This document shows, in pieces, positions 8,444 through 18,006 of a DNA stretch of 64,000 nt. The position numbers and the translations under genes were made by a program. The stretch's first letter is position 1, and the number at the start of each line of letters is the position of its first letter. Location: assembly GCF_003173755.1 (NCBI RefSeq), contig NZ_CP029553.1, positions 5,832,001 through 5,896,000 of the forward strand, read 5' to 3'. The stretch comes from Methylobacterium terrae. Its GTDB lineage: Bacteria; Pseudomonadota; Alphaproteobacteria; Rhizobiales; Beijerinckiaceae. The notes under the pieces were generated by a model. The model searched no databases. It was not told the DNA's origin and saw only the letters and a list, made by a program, of their open reading frames with translations.

Positions 8444-8953
8444 GGACGAAACCCTCGGACGGGACCCTGTGAGGAGCGGGGACAACACGAATGGGCACAA
8501 CGCGCCGGCCGGCCCGGCGGCGGGCGCGACCGCGCGCCGCGGGCGGCGGCGATCCTGCCGCCGGTGACAGGGGGTTAGCGGGCCGCCCCGGACCGGTCGG
8601 ACCCGTGCCCGGGCCGTCCCGGGCTTCGTCCTGGCCGGTCCATGCTCTAGCTTGTCCCGGGACCGGGCCGGTCCGCGGACACGGTTTGGACACGAATTGG
8701 CTCGACCTTAGGGTAACTCGACTCTTGGGCTCGACCCTTGGGTAAGAAGTCTCATAACGGGGGCGATGCGGCGCGGGGCGGGAGCCCGCGACGGGCAGGA
8801 TCCGCCGAGAGGCGGACACGAGGCGCGCCGCCGGCGTGACCATCGAGTATCCGGCAGCGCCGTGTCGGGCGCCGCCTTGCAGCACGGCCGGGGGGCATGC
8901 GGGAACGGGTCGACCATCGCGGCGCGCGAGGAGCGCGTCCGTCAGCGGGAACG
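8444..8953. other. Intergenic region with direct repeats upstream of tamA
   Basis: No convincing gene lies here. The left part is very GC-rich with nested CCGG-type inverted repeats around 8598-8680 (GGACCGG, CCGGTCC, GGGACCGGGCCGGTCC). Positions 8701-8745 hold three degenerate direct copies: CTCGACCTTAGGGTAA (8701-8716), CTCGACTCTTGGG (8717-8729) and CTCGACCCTTGGGTAA (8730-8745). These could be binding sites controlling tamA or the divergent deacetylase gene. Confidence 0.4.
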
Positions 8954-10912
8954 ATGGGGGTCGGAGCCGCGAAGGCGCTCGGGCTCGGCCTCGCGCTCGG
9001 CCTCGGTGCGGCGGAGCCGGCGCGGGCCTTCGACCTGTTCGGCCTGTTCAATTCCGAGGAGGCGCCGCCGGCCCCGAGCCCGGTCGCCCTGCCTTACGCC
9101 ATCCGCTTCCAGGGCGTCGAGGACGAGGACCTGCTGCGCGCGCTCCAGGACACGTCGAGCCTCTACCGCCTGCGCAACGACGCGCCGCCGGACGGCGAGG
9201 GCCTCCTGCGCCGGGCCGAGGCCGACGCGCCCCGCCTCGTCGATGCGCTCTGGGGCTTCGGCTACTATGCCGGCGCCGTGTCGTTCCGCATCGAGGACGT
9301 GGTGCTCGGGGGCGATGCCTCCACCCGCGCGGCGGTGCGCGCCGCCGAGGCCGCCCGCAACCGCACCCTCGTGGCGGTGCGGATCTCCGTCGACCAGGGC
9401 CCGCTCTATCACCTGCGGCGCATCGCGGTGCTGGACCCGGCCGGCGTTCCTTTCCCGCCCGAGGCCGTTCCCGCCCGCCTCACCCGCGTCAGTGACGACG
9501 TGCCGGCCCGCTCCTCGACCGTGCTCGCCCGCGAGGCGGCGCTGATCGACCGGTTCCGCCGCGAGGGCCACCCCTTCGCCAAGGTGCTGCGGCGCGAGCC
9601 GGTGGTGGACCACGCCGCGCGGGCCATGGACGTGACCTTCGTGGTCGATCCGGGGCCGAAGGCGGTACTCGGCCCGGTCACGGTGCGGGGCACGCAGACC
9701 ATCGATCCGGCGGTGGTGCGCTCCTTCATCTACGCCGAGCCGGGCGATCCCTACTCGCCGCAGGCGCTCTCCGACATCCGCCGCTCGGTCTCGCGCCTCG
9801 AGGCGCTCGGCGGCGTGCGGGTGCGCGAGGGCACGGCGCTCGACGCGGATGGCGGATTGCCGGTCTTCGTCGACGTGACGGAGCGCGCGCCGCACATCGT
9901 CGGCGTCTCGGCCCGCTACTCCACCGTCGACGGGCCGGGCGTGCGCGCCTACTGGGCCGACCGCAACCTGTTCGGCGGCGGCGAGACCCTGCGCATCGAC
10001 GCCGACCTGTCCTATCTCGGGCTGGGCACCGACTACTACGCCCGCCGCCGGCGCCTGGCCGGGATCGAGACCAACGGCCTCGGCGGGCGGCTTTCCGCCA
10101 CCTTCGTCAAGCCCGCCCTGTTCGGCACCCGCAACGACCTCATCGCCAGCGCCTTCATCGGCCGCGAGGTCCAGCAATCCTATCTCAGCGACGCCACCGG
10201 CGGCACGGTCGCGATCCGCCACCGCTTCGCCGACGCGTTCTCGGCGCAGGTCGGGATCGACGGCCGGGTCGGCTCGGATCGCGACGCGCTCGGCCGGGTC
10301 GATTACGGGTTGCTCGGCCTGAACGCCGGCGTCACCTACGATTCGACCGACAGCCTGCTCGACCCGACGAGGGGCTTTCGCGTCACCGCCTCGCTCACGC
10401 CGTATGCGTCCTTGAGCAACGGCCCGGACCTCCTGATCGCCAAGGCGCAAGGCTCGACCTACTACGCCTTCGACGACGAGGCCCGCTACATCGTGGCGGC
10501 GCGCCTCGGCTTCGGCTCGGTCAGCGGTGCGAACCTCGCCGACATCCCGGCCTCGCTGCGGTTCTTCGCCGGCGGCGGCGGCTCGATCCGCGGCTACTCG
10601 TACCGCACCGTCGGTCCGATCGGCCCCTACCAGCTGCCGATCGGCGGGCGCTCGCTGCTCGAGGGCTCGATCGAGGGCCGGATCAAGATCACCGACACGA
10701 TCGGCATCGTGCCCTTCGTCGATGCCGGCACGGCCTTCGCCGGCACCCTGCCCGATTTCGACGAGCGCATCCGCATAGCGGCAGGTCTCGGCCTTCGCTA
10801 CTACACCGGCATCGGCCCGATCCGGGTCGATCTGGCGGTGCCGCTGAACCCCGACAAGCAGCTCAAGCAGCCGCCGGTCGCCCTCTACATCAGCCTCGGT
10901 CAGGCCTTCTGA
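8954..10912 (+). CDS. tamA: TamA-like Omp85 outer-membrane assembly protein
   Basis: 652 residues. A signal peptide (MGVGAAKALGLGLALGLG, cleavage near ARA) precedes POTRA-type domains. One of these has the typical YSPQALSDIRRSVSRLEALG segment. A 16-strand barrel domain of the Omp85 superfamily follows, with FFAGGGGSIRGYSYRTVGP (the RGY barrel-lumen motif) and FVDAGTAF, and ends in aromatic Phe. TamA works with TamB in moving lipids or proteins to the outer membrane. The ATG at 8954 begins the signal peptide; a GTG/ATG further upstream would hide it. The stop is immediately followed by the ATG of tamB, so the two are one operon and likely translationally coupled. Confidence 0.93.
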   Translation: MGVGAAKALGLGLALGLGAAEPARAFDLFGLFNSEEAPPAPSPVALPYAIRFQGVEDEDLLRALQDTSSLYRLRNDAPPDGEGLLRRAEADAPRLVDALWGFGYYAGAVSFRIEDVVLGGDASTRAAVRAAEAARNRTLVAVRISVDQGPLYHLRRIAVLDPAGVPFPPEAVPARLTRVSDDVPARSSTVLAREAALIDRFRREGHPFAKVLRREPVVDHAARAMDVTFVVDPGPKAVLGPVTVRGTQTIDPAVVRSFIYAEPGDPYSPQALSDIRRSVSRLEALGGVRVREGTALDADGGLPVFVDVTERAPHIVGVSARYSTVDGPGVRAYWADRNLFGGGETLRIDADLSYLGLGTDYYARRRRLAGIETNGLGGRLSATFVKPALFGTRNDLIASAFIGREVQQSYLSDATGGTVAIRHRFADAFSAQVGIDGRVGSDRDALGRVDYGLLGLNAGVTYDSTDSLLDPTRGFRVTASLTPYASLSNGPDLLIAKAQGSTYYAFDDEARYIVAARLGFGSVSGANLADIPASLRFFAGGGGSIRGYSYRTVGPIGPYQLPIGGRSLLEGSIEGRIKITDTIGIVPFVDAGTAFAGTLPDFDERIRIAAGLGLRYYTGIGPIRVDLAVPLNPDKQLKQPPVALYISLGQAF

Positions 10913-13900
10913 ATGATGCAGATGCGGGCCTCGCGCCTCCTCACCGCCGCCTTCGCCGTCGCGCTCCTCGCCGCGGCCTGGCTCGGCCACGCCGCCACCG
11001 GCGAGGCGGCGGAGGGCGAGACCACGATCCTCGGCGACCTCCTGTCCCGCGCCCTCTCGACCCCGACCTCGCGGGTCTCGATCGGCGCCGTTGACGGGGC
11101 GCTCTCCTCGGATGCCACGATCCGCGACGTCGCCATCGCCGACCGCAACGGCGTCTGGCTGCGGCTCGACAAGGCCCGGCTGATCTGGCGCCGCACCGCG
11201 CTCCTCTCCCGGCGCCTCGAGATCGACCGGCTGGAGATCGGGCGTCTGGAGGTGCTGCGCCGGCCCCTGCCCTCGGCGAGCCCGCCGTCGCAGGACAAGG
11301 AGGCGCTGCTGCCCGACCTGCCGGTCAAGGTGGTGGTCAAGGCCTTCGCGCTCACCGAGCTCGCCCTCGGCGAGCCGGTGGTGGGCGAGGCCGCCCGCAT
11401 CGCCGGGGCGGGACAGGCCACCCTCGGCGACCCGCGCGAGGGCCTCGACCTCGGCATCGGCCTGCGCCGGCTCGACAAGCCCGGCACCGTCACGATCAAG
11501 CTCGCCTACGCGCCGGAGAGCGGCCGGCTCGAGCTGAAGCTCGCCCATGACGAGCCGGCCGGCGGCCTCGCGGCGCGGCTGATGAACCTGCCCGGCCTGC
11601 CGCCGGTCAGCCTCGACCTCGACGGGCGCGGCACGCTCGACGCCTGGAACGCGTCCCTCGACTTCCGCGCCGGCGAGGGCATCGGCGCCGAGGGCAAGGC
11701 CCGGATCACCCGGGCCGGGGCGGAGCGCCGCATGGGGCTCGACCTCGCCTCCCGGGTCGAGGGCCTGATGCCGGGGCCGCTCGCGGCGGTGTTCGCCGGC
11801 ACCACCCGCCTCGACGGCGCTCTGCGCTTCGTCGACGACGGCGCGGTGCGGGTCGACCGGTTCGAGCTGACCTCGCGCACCGCCAGGCTGGCGCTGAACG
11901 GCGGGGTCGATGCCGCCCGCGCCGCCGACCTGACCCTGCAGGCCCGGGCGCTTCCCACCGAGGGCGGCGTCACCAAGGCCGGCGACGCGACCCTCGAGGC
12001 CCTGGTGCTCGACGCGAGCCTCAAAGGCCCCCTCGACGCGCCGGCATTGCGCGGAACCTTGCGCGCCGCCGGCCTGTCGGCGGCGGGCAGCCGGCTGGGC
12101 CGGGCGAGCGCCGACCTCGTCGCCGAGCCGCTGCCGCGCGCACCCGAGGGCCAGTCCTTCCGCCTGTCGGCCAGCGCCGACGTCGACGGCCTCCACCTCG
12201 CCGATCCCGCCCTGCGGCGGGCGATCGGCCCGAAGGCCGCCTTTCGCCTGTCCGGACGCATCGACCCGAACGGCGTCGCCGATCTCGAGACGGCGAGCCT
12301 GGAGGCGCCGACCGCCAGCGCACGCTACGCCGGCCGGATCGGCCGCGACGTCGTGGCGGGCACGCTCCGGGCGGAGCTGCCCGACCTCGCGGCGTTCTCG
12401 CTGGCCGCCGGCCGGCCTCTCGGCGGCCGCGTCGCCGCGACGGCGCTCCTCTCCGGCGATCCGGGCCGGGCCGGCGTCACCGCCGACGTCGAGGCCACGA
12501 CCGAGAAACTGTTCCTCGGCACCCCCGCCCTCGATCGCACGCTCGGCCGCGAGCCCCGCTTCACGGGTCGCCTGACCCGGCTGCCCGACGGCTACGCCGT
12601 CCAGGCCGCGCGCCTGACCGGACACGCGGTGACCGCGACGATCGACGGCCGCGCCACCGAGACGAAGGCCGACATGGCCGGCCGGGTCGATCTCACCGAC
12701 CTCGCCGCGGTCGATCCCGACCTCGCCGGAAAGGCCGGCCTCGACGCCCGCCTCACCGGCTCGCTGGAGCGCCCGGACGTCGCCCTCACCGCCTCGGCCC
12801 CCGAGGCGAGGGCGATGGGAAAGCCGATCCGCGACCTCGCCGCGCGCGCCACCCTCGCCGACGTCACCGGCGCCCTCGACGGGACGCTCGCCCTGTCCGG
12901 CCGGGTCGACGGCAAGCCGCTCTCCGGCGACCTCCACCTCGCGCGAAGCGGCGCCGACTGGCTGCTCGACCGCCTCGGCCTCACCCTCGGCTCTGTGGCG
13001 CTCACGGGCCGCGCCGCGATCGATCCGGCCTCCCGCCTCGCCGAGGGCGAGGTGTCGCTCAAGGCCGGCGACCTCGACGACCTCTCGGCCCTGGCGCTGA
13101 CCCGCCTCGCCGGGCGCCTGGACGCCGCGATCACCCTGTCCCGCGCCGGCGGCCGGCAGGACGCCCGGGTGCGGGCGACCGGCGAGGGCGTGCGGGGTGC
13201 CGGCGTCGCGCTCTCGCGCCTCGACGCCGATCTCGCGGGCACCGACCTCTGGCAGGCCCCCCGGGTCTCGGGGAGGCTCAACGCCGATAAGCTCGTCGCC
13301 GGCTCCGAGACCATCGAGGCGATCCGCCTCGACGCGAAGCCCGCGCCCGACGGCAGCGACCTCGCGCTCCAGGCCCGCGCCCGGGGCTTCGCCCTCGACG
13401 GCGCCGCCCGGCTGGTCCCGGCCGGACATCCCCGCCTCGACCTCGCGCGGCTGTCCGCCGTGCGCGGGGCCGACCGGCTGGCGCTCGCGGGTCCCGCGAC
13501 GATCACCTTCAGGGACGAGGGCGTGACGGTGGCGGGTCTCGCCATCGCGGCCGGCTCCGGCCGGGCCAGCCTCGACGGCACGATCGGCCGGCGTCTCGAC
13601 CTGCGGCTCGGCCTCAGGAGCCTGCCGCTCGCCATGGCCCGGATCGCCTCCCCGAGCCTGACCCTGTCGGGCACCCTCGACGGCGAGGCCGCGCTCGCCG
13701 GCCCGGCTGCGAGCCCGGAGGGGCGCTATTCTTTAAGCGTGTCGCGCCTCGTGACGCCGGAGACTCGCTCCGCCGGGCTGCCGCCGATCGACGCCAGGGC
13801 CGCGGGACGGATCGAGGACGGCCGCGCCGGCCTCGACGGCACGGTGAATGCGGGCCGGGGCTTGCAGCTCACCCTGTCGGGCTCGCTCCCGGTCGAGGCC

Positions 13901-15229
13901 GGCGGCGCCCTGGCCTTGCGCACCCGCGGCACCGTCGACGCGGCGCTGGCCAACACGCTGCTGGCGGCGGGCGGCCAGCGCCTGACCGGCCGGGTCGCGC
14001 TCGATGCCGGGATCAATGGCACGCTCCAGGCCCCGCGGGTCGACGGCTCGGCGGTTCTCACCGGCGGCAGCTTCACCGATCCGCTCAACGGCGTGAGCCT
14101 CACCGACATCCAGGGCCGGGTGACCGGCCGCGGCGACACGCTCGTGTTCGAGCGCCTCACCGCCGCCACCCGCAACGGCGGCATCCTGCAGGCGCAAGGC
14201 CGCGTCGCCGTCGAGCCGGCTTCGGGGTTCCCGGGCAACCTGACCATCCGGGCCGACCGGGCCGAGCTGGTCTCGAGCCCGCTGATGACCCTGATCACCG
14301 GCCTCAACCTGTCGCTCACCGGCCCGCTCGCCCGCACCCCGCGGGTCTCCGGCCAGGTCGACGTCGTCTCCCTCGACGTCTCGGTGCCCGACCGCCTGCC
14401 CGCCACGGTGCAGCCGCTCCCCGGCATCCGCCACGTCAACGCGCCGCCCCAGACCCGCGCGCGCCTCGCCGCGCGGCAGAAGCGCGAGGCCGCTTCGCGC
14501 CGCGGCCGCAAGGCGCCGCCCTTCCTCGCCACCCTCGACCTCGCGGTGAACGCGCCCGGCCGCATCACCGTGCGGGGCCGCGGCATCGACGCGGAGCTCG
14601 GGGGCGCCTTGCGCCTCACCGGCACCTCGGCGGCCCCGGTGGCGAACGGCGCCTTCGCGATGCGCCGCGGCCGGATCCAGATCGTCGGCCAGCGCCTCGA
14701 CTTCACCCGCGGCCGCCTGACCTTCGCGGGCGACCTGACCGCACCGGACCTCGACTTCCTGGCCCAGTCCCAGGCCGGCGACGTCACGGCGAAGATCGCC
14801 GTCACCGGGCCGGCGAACCAGCCCGACTTCGCGCTGACCTCCGAGCCGCCGCTGCCGCAGGACGAGGTCCTGTCGCGCCTCCTGTTCAAGAAGGCCTCGG
14901 GCGGCCTGTCGCCGTTCCAGGCCCTGCAGCTGGCGCAGGCCGTGGCCCAGCTCTCCGGGGGCGCCGGCGGGCCCGACGTGTTCGAGAGCGCCCGCAAGGG
15001 CTTGGGCCTCGACAGCCTCGACATCCAGGCCGGCGCGAAGGGCGGTGCCGCGGTCGGCCTGTCGCGGGCGATCAGTGAGCGGGTCAATGTCGGGGTGCGC
15101 GCCGGCGCGCGGCCGGAGGACAGTGCCGCGACCATCACCTACGACGTCACCGGGCGGATCAAGGTGCAGGGCGAGGCCGGGGCGGATGGACGGACGGCCG
15201 TGGGGGTGGGGGCGGAGTGGGAGTATTGA
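10913..15229 (+). CDS. tamB: TamB-like translocation/assembly protein (DUF490)
   Basis: 1438 residues, starting at the base after the tamA stop. An N-terminal hydrophobic anchor (LLTAAFAVALLAAAWLG) is followed by a very long, repetitive beta-rich region with many LDG/ARG/TGR turns. The C-terminal DUF490 (TamB_C) domain contains LPQDEVLSRLLFKK and ends in AEWEY. AsmA-like TamB proteins span the periplasm as a hydrophobic groove and, with TamA, are thought to carry lipids or outer-membrane proteins. Length and order are normal for alphaproteobacteria. No frameshift is seen across its 4.3 kb. Confidence 0.93.
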   Translation: MMQMRASRLLTAAFAVALLAAAWLGHAATGEAAEGETTILGDLLSRALSTPTSRVSIGAVDGALSSDATIRDVAIADRNGVWLRLDKARLIWRRTALLSRRLEIDRLEIGRLEVLRRPLPSASPPSQDKEALLPDLPVKVVVKAFALTELALGEPVVGEAARIAGAGQATLGDPREGLDLGIGLRRLDKPGTVTIKLAYAPESGRLELKLAHDEPAGGLAARLMNLPGLPPVSLDLDGRGTLDAWNASLDFRAGEGIGAEGKARITRAGAERRMGLDLASRVEGLMPGPLAAVFAGTTRLDGALRFVDDGAVRVDRFELTSRTARLALNGGVDAARAADLTLQARALPTEGGVTKAGDATLEALVLDASLKGPLDAPALRGTLRAAGLSAAGSRLGRASADLVAEPLPRAPEGQSFRLSASADVDGLHLADPALRRAIGPKAAFRLSGRIDPNGVADLETASLEAPTASARYAGRIGRDVVAGTLRAELPDLAAFSLAAGRPLGGRVAATALLSGDPGRAGVTADVEATTEKLFLGTPALDRTLGREPRFTGRLTRLPDGYAVQAARLTGHAVTATIDGRATETKADMAGRVDLTDLAAVDPDLAGKAGLDARLTGSLERPDVALTASAPEARAMGKPIRDLAARATLADVTGALDGTLALSGRVDGKPLSGDLHLARSGADWLLDRLGLTLGSVALTGRAAIDPASRLAEGEVSLKAGDLDDLSALALTRLAGRLDAAITLSRAGGRQDARVRATGEGVRGAGVALSRLDADLAGTDLWQAPRVSGRLNADKLVAGSETIEAIRLDAKPAPDGSDLALQARARGFALDGAARLVPAGHPRLDLARLSAVRGADRLALAGPATITFRDEGVTVAGLAIAAGSGRASLDGTIGRRLDLRLGLRSLPLAMARIASPSLTLSGTLDGEAALAGPAASPEGRYSLSVSRLVTPETRSAGLPPIDARAAGRIEDGRAGLDGTVNAGRGLQLTLSGSLPVEAGGALALRTRGTVDAALANTLLAAGGQRLTGRVALDAGINGTLQAPRVDGSAVLTGGSFTDPLNGVSLTDIQGRVTGRGDTLVFERLTAATRNGGILQAQGRVAVEPASGFPGNLTIRADRAELVSSPLMTLITGLNLSLTGPLARTPRVSGQVDVVSLDVSVPDRLPATVQPLPGIRHVNAPPQTRARLAARQKREAASRRGRKAPPFLATLDLAVNAPGRITVRGRGIDAELGGALRLTGTSAAPVANGAFAMRRGRIQIVGQRLDFTRGRLTFAGDLTAPDLDFLAQSQAGDVTAKIAVTGPANQPDFALTSEPPLPQDEVLSRLLFKKASGGLSPFQALQLAQAVAQLSGGAGGPDVFESARKGLGLDSLDIQAGAKGGAAVGLSRAISERVNVGVRAGARPEDSAATITYDVTGRIKVQGEAGADGRTAVGVGAEWEY

Positions 15230-15278
15230 GAAACCCGGCAGCCCTACCCGGCTCACGGCCCTTTCAGGTGAGGAACCC

Positions 15279-16442
15279 ATGACCCTCCGCACCGGCGTGT
15301 TCGTGTTGCAGGACAAAGATACTCTGGTGCCGATGCAGCCGGAGCCGTTCGCCGCCGAGGTCGATTTCCAGACGCTGCTCTCGAAGTTTCCCGCGCTGCT
15401 GGTCGGCGATCAGATCGACGAGGACAATCCGCGCCGGTTCCTGCTCGTGCAGCAGGAATTGCCGATCGGGCACGAGGACGCGGCGCGTCGATGGTCGCTC
15501 GACCACCTCTTTCTCGACCAGGACGGCGTGCCGACCCTGGTCGAGGTGAAGCGGCAATCCGACGGCCGCCTTCGTCGCGAGGTGGTCGGGCAGATGCTCG
15601 ACTATGCCTCGAATTTTCAGGCGTCTTGGACCGCCGAGAAGATGCGGTCGGTGTTCGAGGCGACTTGCATCGCGGCCAAGGCGGAAGGCGATGCCGTGCT
15701 GAGCGAGTTCCTCGGTCCGGAGACCGCTTCCGACCGGTTCTGGGCCGACGTCGACAAGAATATCGGATCCGGGAAGCTGCGGCTGCTGTTCGTCGCCGAC
15801 GACATCCCGTCGGAGCTGCGCCGCATCGTCGAGTTCATGAACAAGTACATGCAGCCGGTGGAGGTGCTGGCGATCGAGCTGCGGCAGTTCACCGGGCAGG
15901 GCTTGCGGACGATCGTGCCGATGGTCTTCGGTCAGACCCAGGAGGCGGCGGGCCGGAAGGAGCCGGCCAGGGGCGAACGCTGGACCGAGGAGCGTCTTCT
16001 CGCGCAGTGCGACGAGAGATTCCCCGCGACGGATGCCGCGGCCGCGAGGGCGATCCTGAACGGGATGAAGGGCTTCGGCCTCCAACTCGTCTTCGGCACC
16101 GGGCGCACCAGCGGATCGGTCTACCCGCTGCTGAAGCCGAGGGGTGTGGCGATCAATCCGGCCTACCTCTCGACCGAGGGCGAAGGCAAGGTGTGGCTGC
16201 AGCTCAAGCACCTCGAGGGCAAGCCGGTTCTCGGCAGCGTGGAGGAGCGGCGCGAGATCGTGAGGCGTTTCGCCGAGGTCCGGGATTCCGGCTTGAGCGA
16301 GGCGGCCGTAGACGGGTGGGCGACCATCCCGCTGGCGCGTATCGCCGCCGATCCGCGAGGGGTCGAGAAGGTCATCGCGGCCATGCAGTGGATCGTGGAC
16401 CAGGTGAAGGCGGTCGGTACGAGCACCCGCTCGGGGGGATAG
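15279..16442 (+). CDS. PD-(D/E)XK nuclease-like (NucS/DUF91-related) protein
   Basis: 387 residues. Around residues 75-100 a segment SLDHLFLDQDGVPTLVEVK shows the D...ExK pattern of the PD-(D/E)XK nuclease fold, as in endonuclease NucS and DUF91 proteins. It is followed by RRE-VGQMLDYASN, also typical of that group. The central and C-terminal parts (VEFMNKYMQPVEVLAIELRQF, then a mixed alpha/beta region with VWLQLKHLEGKPVLGS) match proteins annotated only as hypothetical. Cleavage activity is not proven by these motifs. The ATG at 15279 has AGG about eight bases upstream. Base composition is slightly less GC-rich than tamAB, and the next genes are a toxin-antitoxin pair, so it may belong to an accessory patch. 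Confidence 0.7.
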   Translation: MTLRTGVFVLQDKDTLVPMQPEPFAAEVDFQTLLSKFPALLVGDQIDEDNPRRFLLVQQELPIGHEDAARRWSLDHLFLDQDGVPTLVEVKRQSDGRLRREVVGQMLDYASNFQASWTAEKMRSVFEATCIAAKAEGDAVLSEFLGPETASDRFWADVDKNIGSGKLRLLFVADDIPSELRRIVEFMNKYMQPVEVLAIELRQFTGQGLRTIVPMVFGQTQEAAGRKEPARGERWTEERLLAQCDERFPATDAAAARAILNGMKGFGLQLVFGTGRTSGSVYPLLKPRGVAINPAYLSTEGEGKVWLQLKHLEGKPVLGSVEERREIVRRFAEVRDSGLSEAAVDGWATIPLARIAADPRGVEKVIAAMQWIVDQVKAVGTSTRSGG

Positions 16443-16794
16443 GCGTCCCATCTTCCGACGCTCCGCATCACCCCGGGGCTGCACACCTAAGCAGATTTCG
16501 CAAAAGTGGTTGCCGGGTTTGCGACAAAAATCTGCGACAAACCAAGCAACTAAGCGGACGAAGCTTTGGCCTGCCAACGCAAGTCTGCTTAGGACGGTCC
16601 AGAGCCGGCCGAGACCGTCAGAAGCAGCACGATCACGGCCCTCACCCCGCTATCCGACGCGAGAGCCGGATCGATCAGCGGATGCGCCCGTCCGCCTTCC
16701 AGCACAACGAGCCTACCTGCGCTGCGTCGCTCAGGGGCGTTGCGCAACCCGCCGTGATCCACGACATTCTGTCCTGAGGCTTCGGGATGAGACC
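16443..16794. other. Intergenic region with TGCGACAAA direct repeat
   Basis: No gene is supported. The stretch is less GC-rich than its surroundings and holds two direct copies of TGCGACAAA (16520-16528 and 16533-16541). These may be part of a promoter/operator for the downstream toxin-antitoxin pair or a remnant of an integration site. Confidence 0.3.
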
Positions 16795-17028
16795 ATGGCG
16801 CTGTTCATCGTTCAAATCGCTTATGACGTGGACGCCGAGGTCTGGTACGTCGACAAAAGTGACGTAGAGGGCTTGAGAGCCGAAGCCCCCACATCCGATG
16901 CTCTGATTGCACGTATTCCGACCATGGCTGCGGAGCTCCTGGAAGAGAACGAGCCTGGTCTGGGTGAGGTGGCGATCGAGATCATCGCGCACAGGCACGC
17001 CCGCATTTCGATCTCTGCGGCAGCGTGA
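16795..17028 (+). CDS. hicB: DUF1902/HicB-like antitoxin
   Basis: 77 residues. IVQIAYDVDAEVWYVDKSDVEGL matches the N-terminal strand-turn-strand of DUF1902/HicB-like proteins, a partial RNase H-like fold that neutralises HicA toxins. A helical segment and another strand (VAIEIIAHRHARISI) follow. No DNA-binding helix-turn-helix is visible at the C-terminus, so autoregulation by this protein is uncertain. The ATG at 16795 is the first start for the conserved core. The stop codon overlaps the GTG of the next gene by four bases (GTGA), typical of coupled antitoxin-toxin translation, with the antitoxin first. Confidence 0.8.
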   Translation: MALFIVQIAYDVDAEVWYVDKSDVEGLRAEAPTSDALIARIPTMAAELLEENEPGLGEVAIEIIAHRHARISISAAA

Positions 17029-17219
17029 ACGACTATACGAAGGCGGTCAAGGCGTTGCTGCTCGCCGCCGGCTGCGTCTTGAAGCGCCAAGGCAAAGGGG
17101 ATCACGAGATCTGGTTCAGTCCCCTTACTGAACGTGCCTTCACGGTCGACGGTGCGATCAAGTCCCGGCATACCGCCAACGGCACGTTGAAGGATGCCGG
17201 CTTGCCGAAGGCGTTCTGA
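17025..17219 (+). CDS. hicA: HicA-like mRNA interferase toxin
   Basis: 64 residues from a GTG overlapping the antitoxin stop. The sequence contains the HicA/YcfA double-stranded-RNA-binding-like core: KAVKALLLAAGCVLKRQGKGDHEIW, where the histidine in GDHEIW corresponds to the active-site His of HicA, then a TVDGAIKSRHTANGTLKDAG segment. HicA toxins bind and cleave mRNA until bound by HicB. Length is normal for the family (about 60-80 residues). It is the second of a two-gene operon. A similar pair lies at 35391-35914. Confidence 0.85.
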   Translation: MNDYTKAVKALLLAAGCVLKRQGKGDHEIWFSPLTERAFTVDGAIKSRHTANGTLKDAGLPKAF

Positions 17220-17225
17220 GCGAGG

Positions 17226-18005
17226 TCACCGCCCCCGCCGCGCCGTCAGCACGGACGCCCCCAGCACCGCCAGGCTCACCGCTCCGATCAGCAGCGTCGA
17301 GATCGCGTTGATCTCCGGGGTCACGCCGAGGCGGACCTGGCTGTAGAGGCGCATCGGCAGGGTGGTGGCGCCGGGCCCCGAGACGAAGCTCGCGATGACG
17401 AGGTCGTCCATCGAGAGGGTGAAGGCGAGGAGGAAGCCGGCGACGACGGCGGGTGCGATCAGCGGCAGGGTCACGGTGCGGAACACCGTCACGGGCGCCG
17501 CACCCAGGTCGGCGGCGGCCTCGAGGAGCGAGCGGTCGAGGGTGCGCAGGCGGGCCTGCACCACGACGGCGACGAAGCAGAGCGTGAAGGTCGCGTGGGC
17601 GATCACGATGGTCCAGAAGCCGCGCGGGATCCCGAGGCCCACGAACAGCAGGAGCAGCGACAGGCCGGTGATCACCTCCGGCATCACCATCGGGGCGTAG
17701 ACGAGCCCGGTGAGGAGCGGCCGGCCGGGAAAGCGCCGGCGCCCGTCGAGCGCCAGCGCCGCCAGCGTGCCGAGCACGGTCGCGAGGCCGGCGGAGGCCA
17801 GCGCGACCTTGAGCGTCACGAGGGCGGAGTCGACGAGCGGACCGTTGTCGAGGAGCCCGGCGTACCAGCGGGTCGAGAACCCGGCCCAGACCGTGACGAG
17901 GCGCGACGCGTTGAACGAGTAGGCGACGAGGAGCAGGATCGGCCCGTACAGGAAGGCCAGGCCCAGGCCCAGGGCGGCCCAGGCGAGCGGGTGGGCGCGA
18001 TGCAT
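17226..18005 (-). CDS. potC: Polyamine-type ABC transporter permease (PotC-like)
   Basis: 259 residues with about six hydrophobic segments, starting FLYGPILLLVAYSFN as in PotC/PotI permeases. The EAA loop that contacts the ATPase is visible as SLLEAAADLGAAPVTVFRTVTLP. The protein likely forms the membrane channel with the PotB-like partner encoded immediately upstream, only one base away. The family imports spermidine, putrescine or similar small solutes; specificity is set by a binding protein that is not in this window. It is the last gene of the potA-potB-potC operon and ends a few bases from the convergent hicA stop. Confidence 0.88.
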   Translation of the reverse strand: MHRAHPLAWAALGLGLAFLYGPILLLVAYSFNASRLVTVWAGFSTRWYAGLLDNGPLVDSALVTLKVALASAGLATVLGTLAALALDGRRRFPGRPLLTGLVYAPMVMPEVITGLSLLLLFVGLGIPRGFWTIVIAHATFTLCFVAVVVQARLRTLDRSLLEAAADLGAAPVTVFRTVTLPLIAPAVVAGFLLAFTLSMDDLVIASFVSGPGATTLPMRLYSQVRLGVTPEINAISTLLIGAVSLAVLGASVLTARRGR

Positions 18006-18006
18006 C

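Noticed and set aside
8942..13429. 1495-codon minus-strand frame
   Set aside because: Shadow of tamA-tamB; the plus strand encodes recognisable Omp85 and DUF490 domains.
16510..16794. In-frame upstream extension of the DUF1902 gene
   Set aside because: The added 95 residues are Arg/Ser/Pro-rich without resemblance to the family; the ATG at 16795 begins the conserved core.
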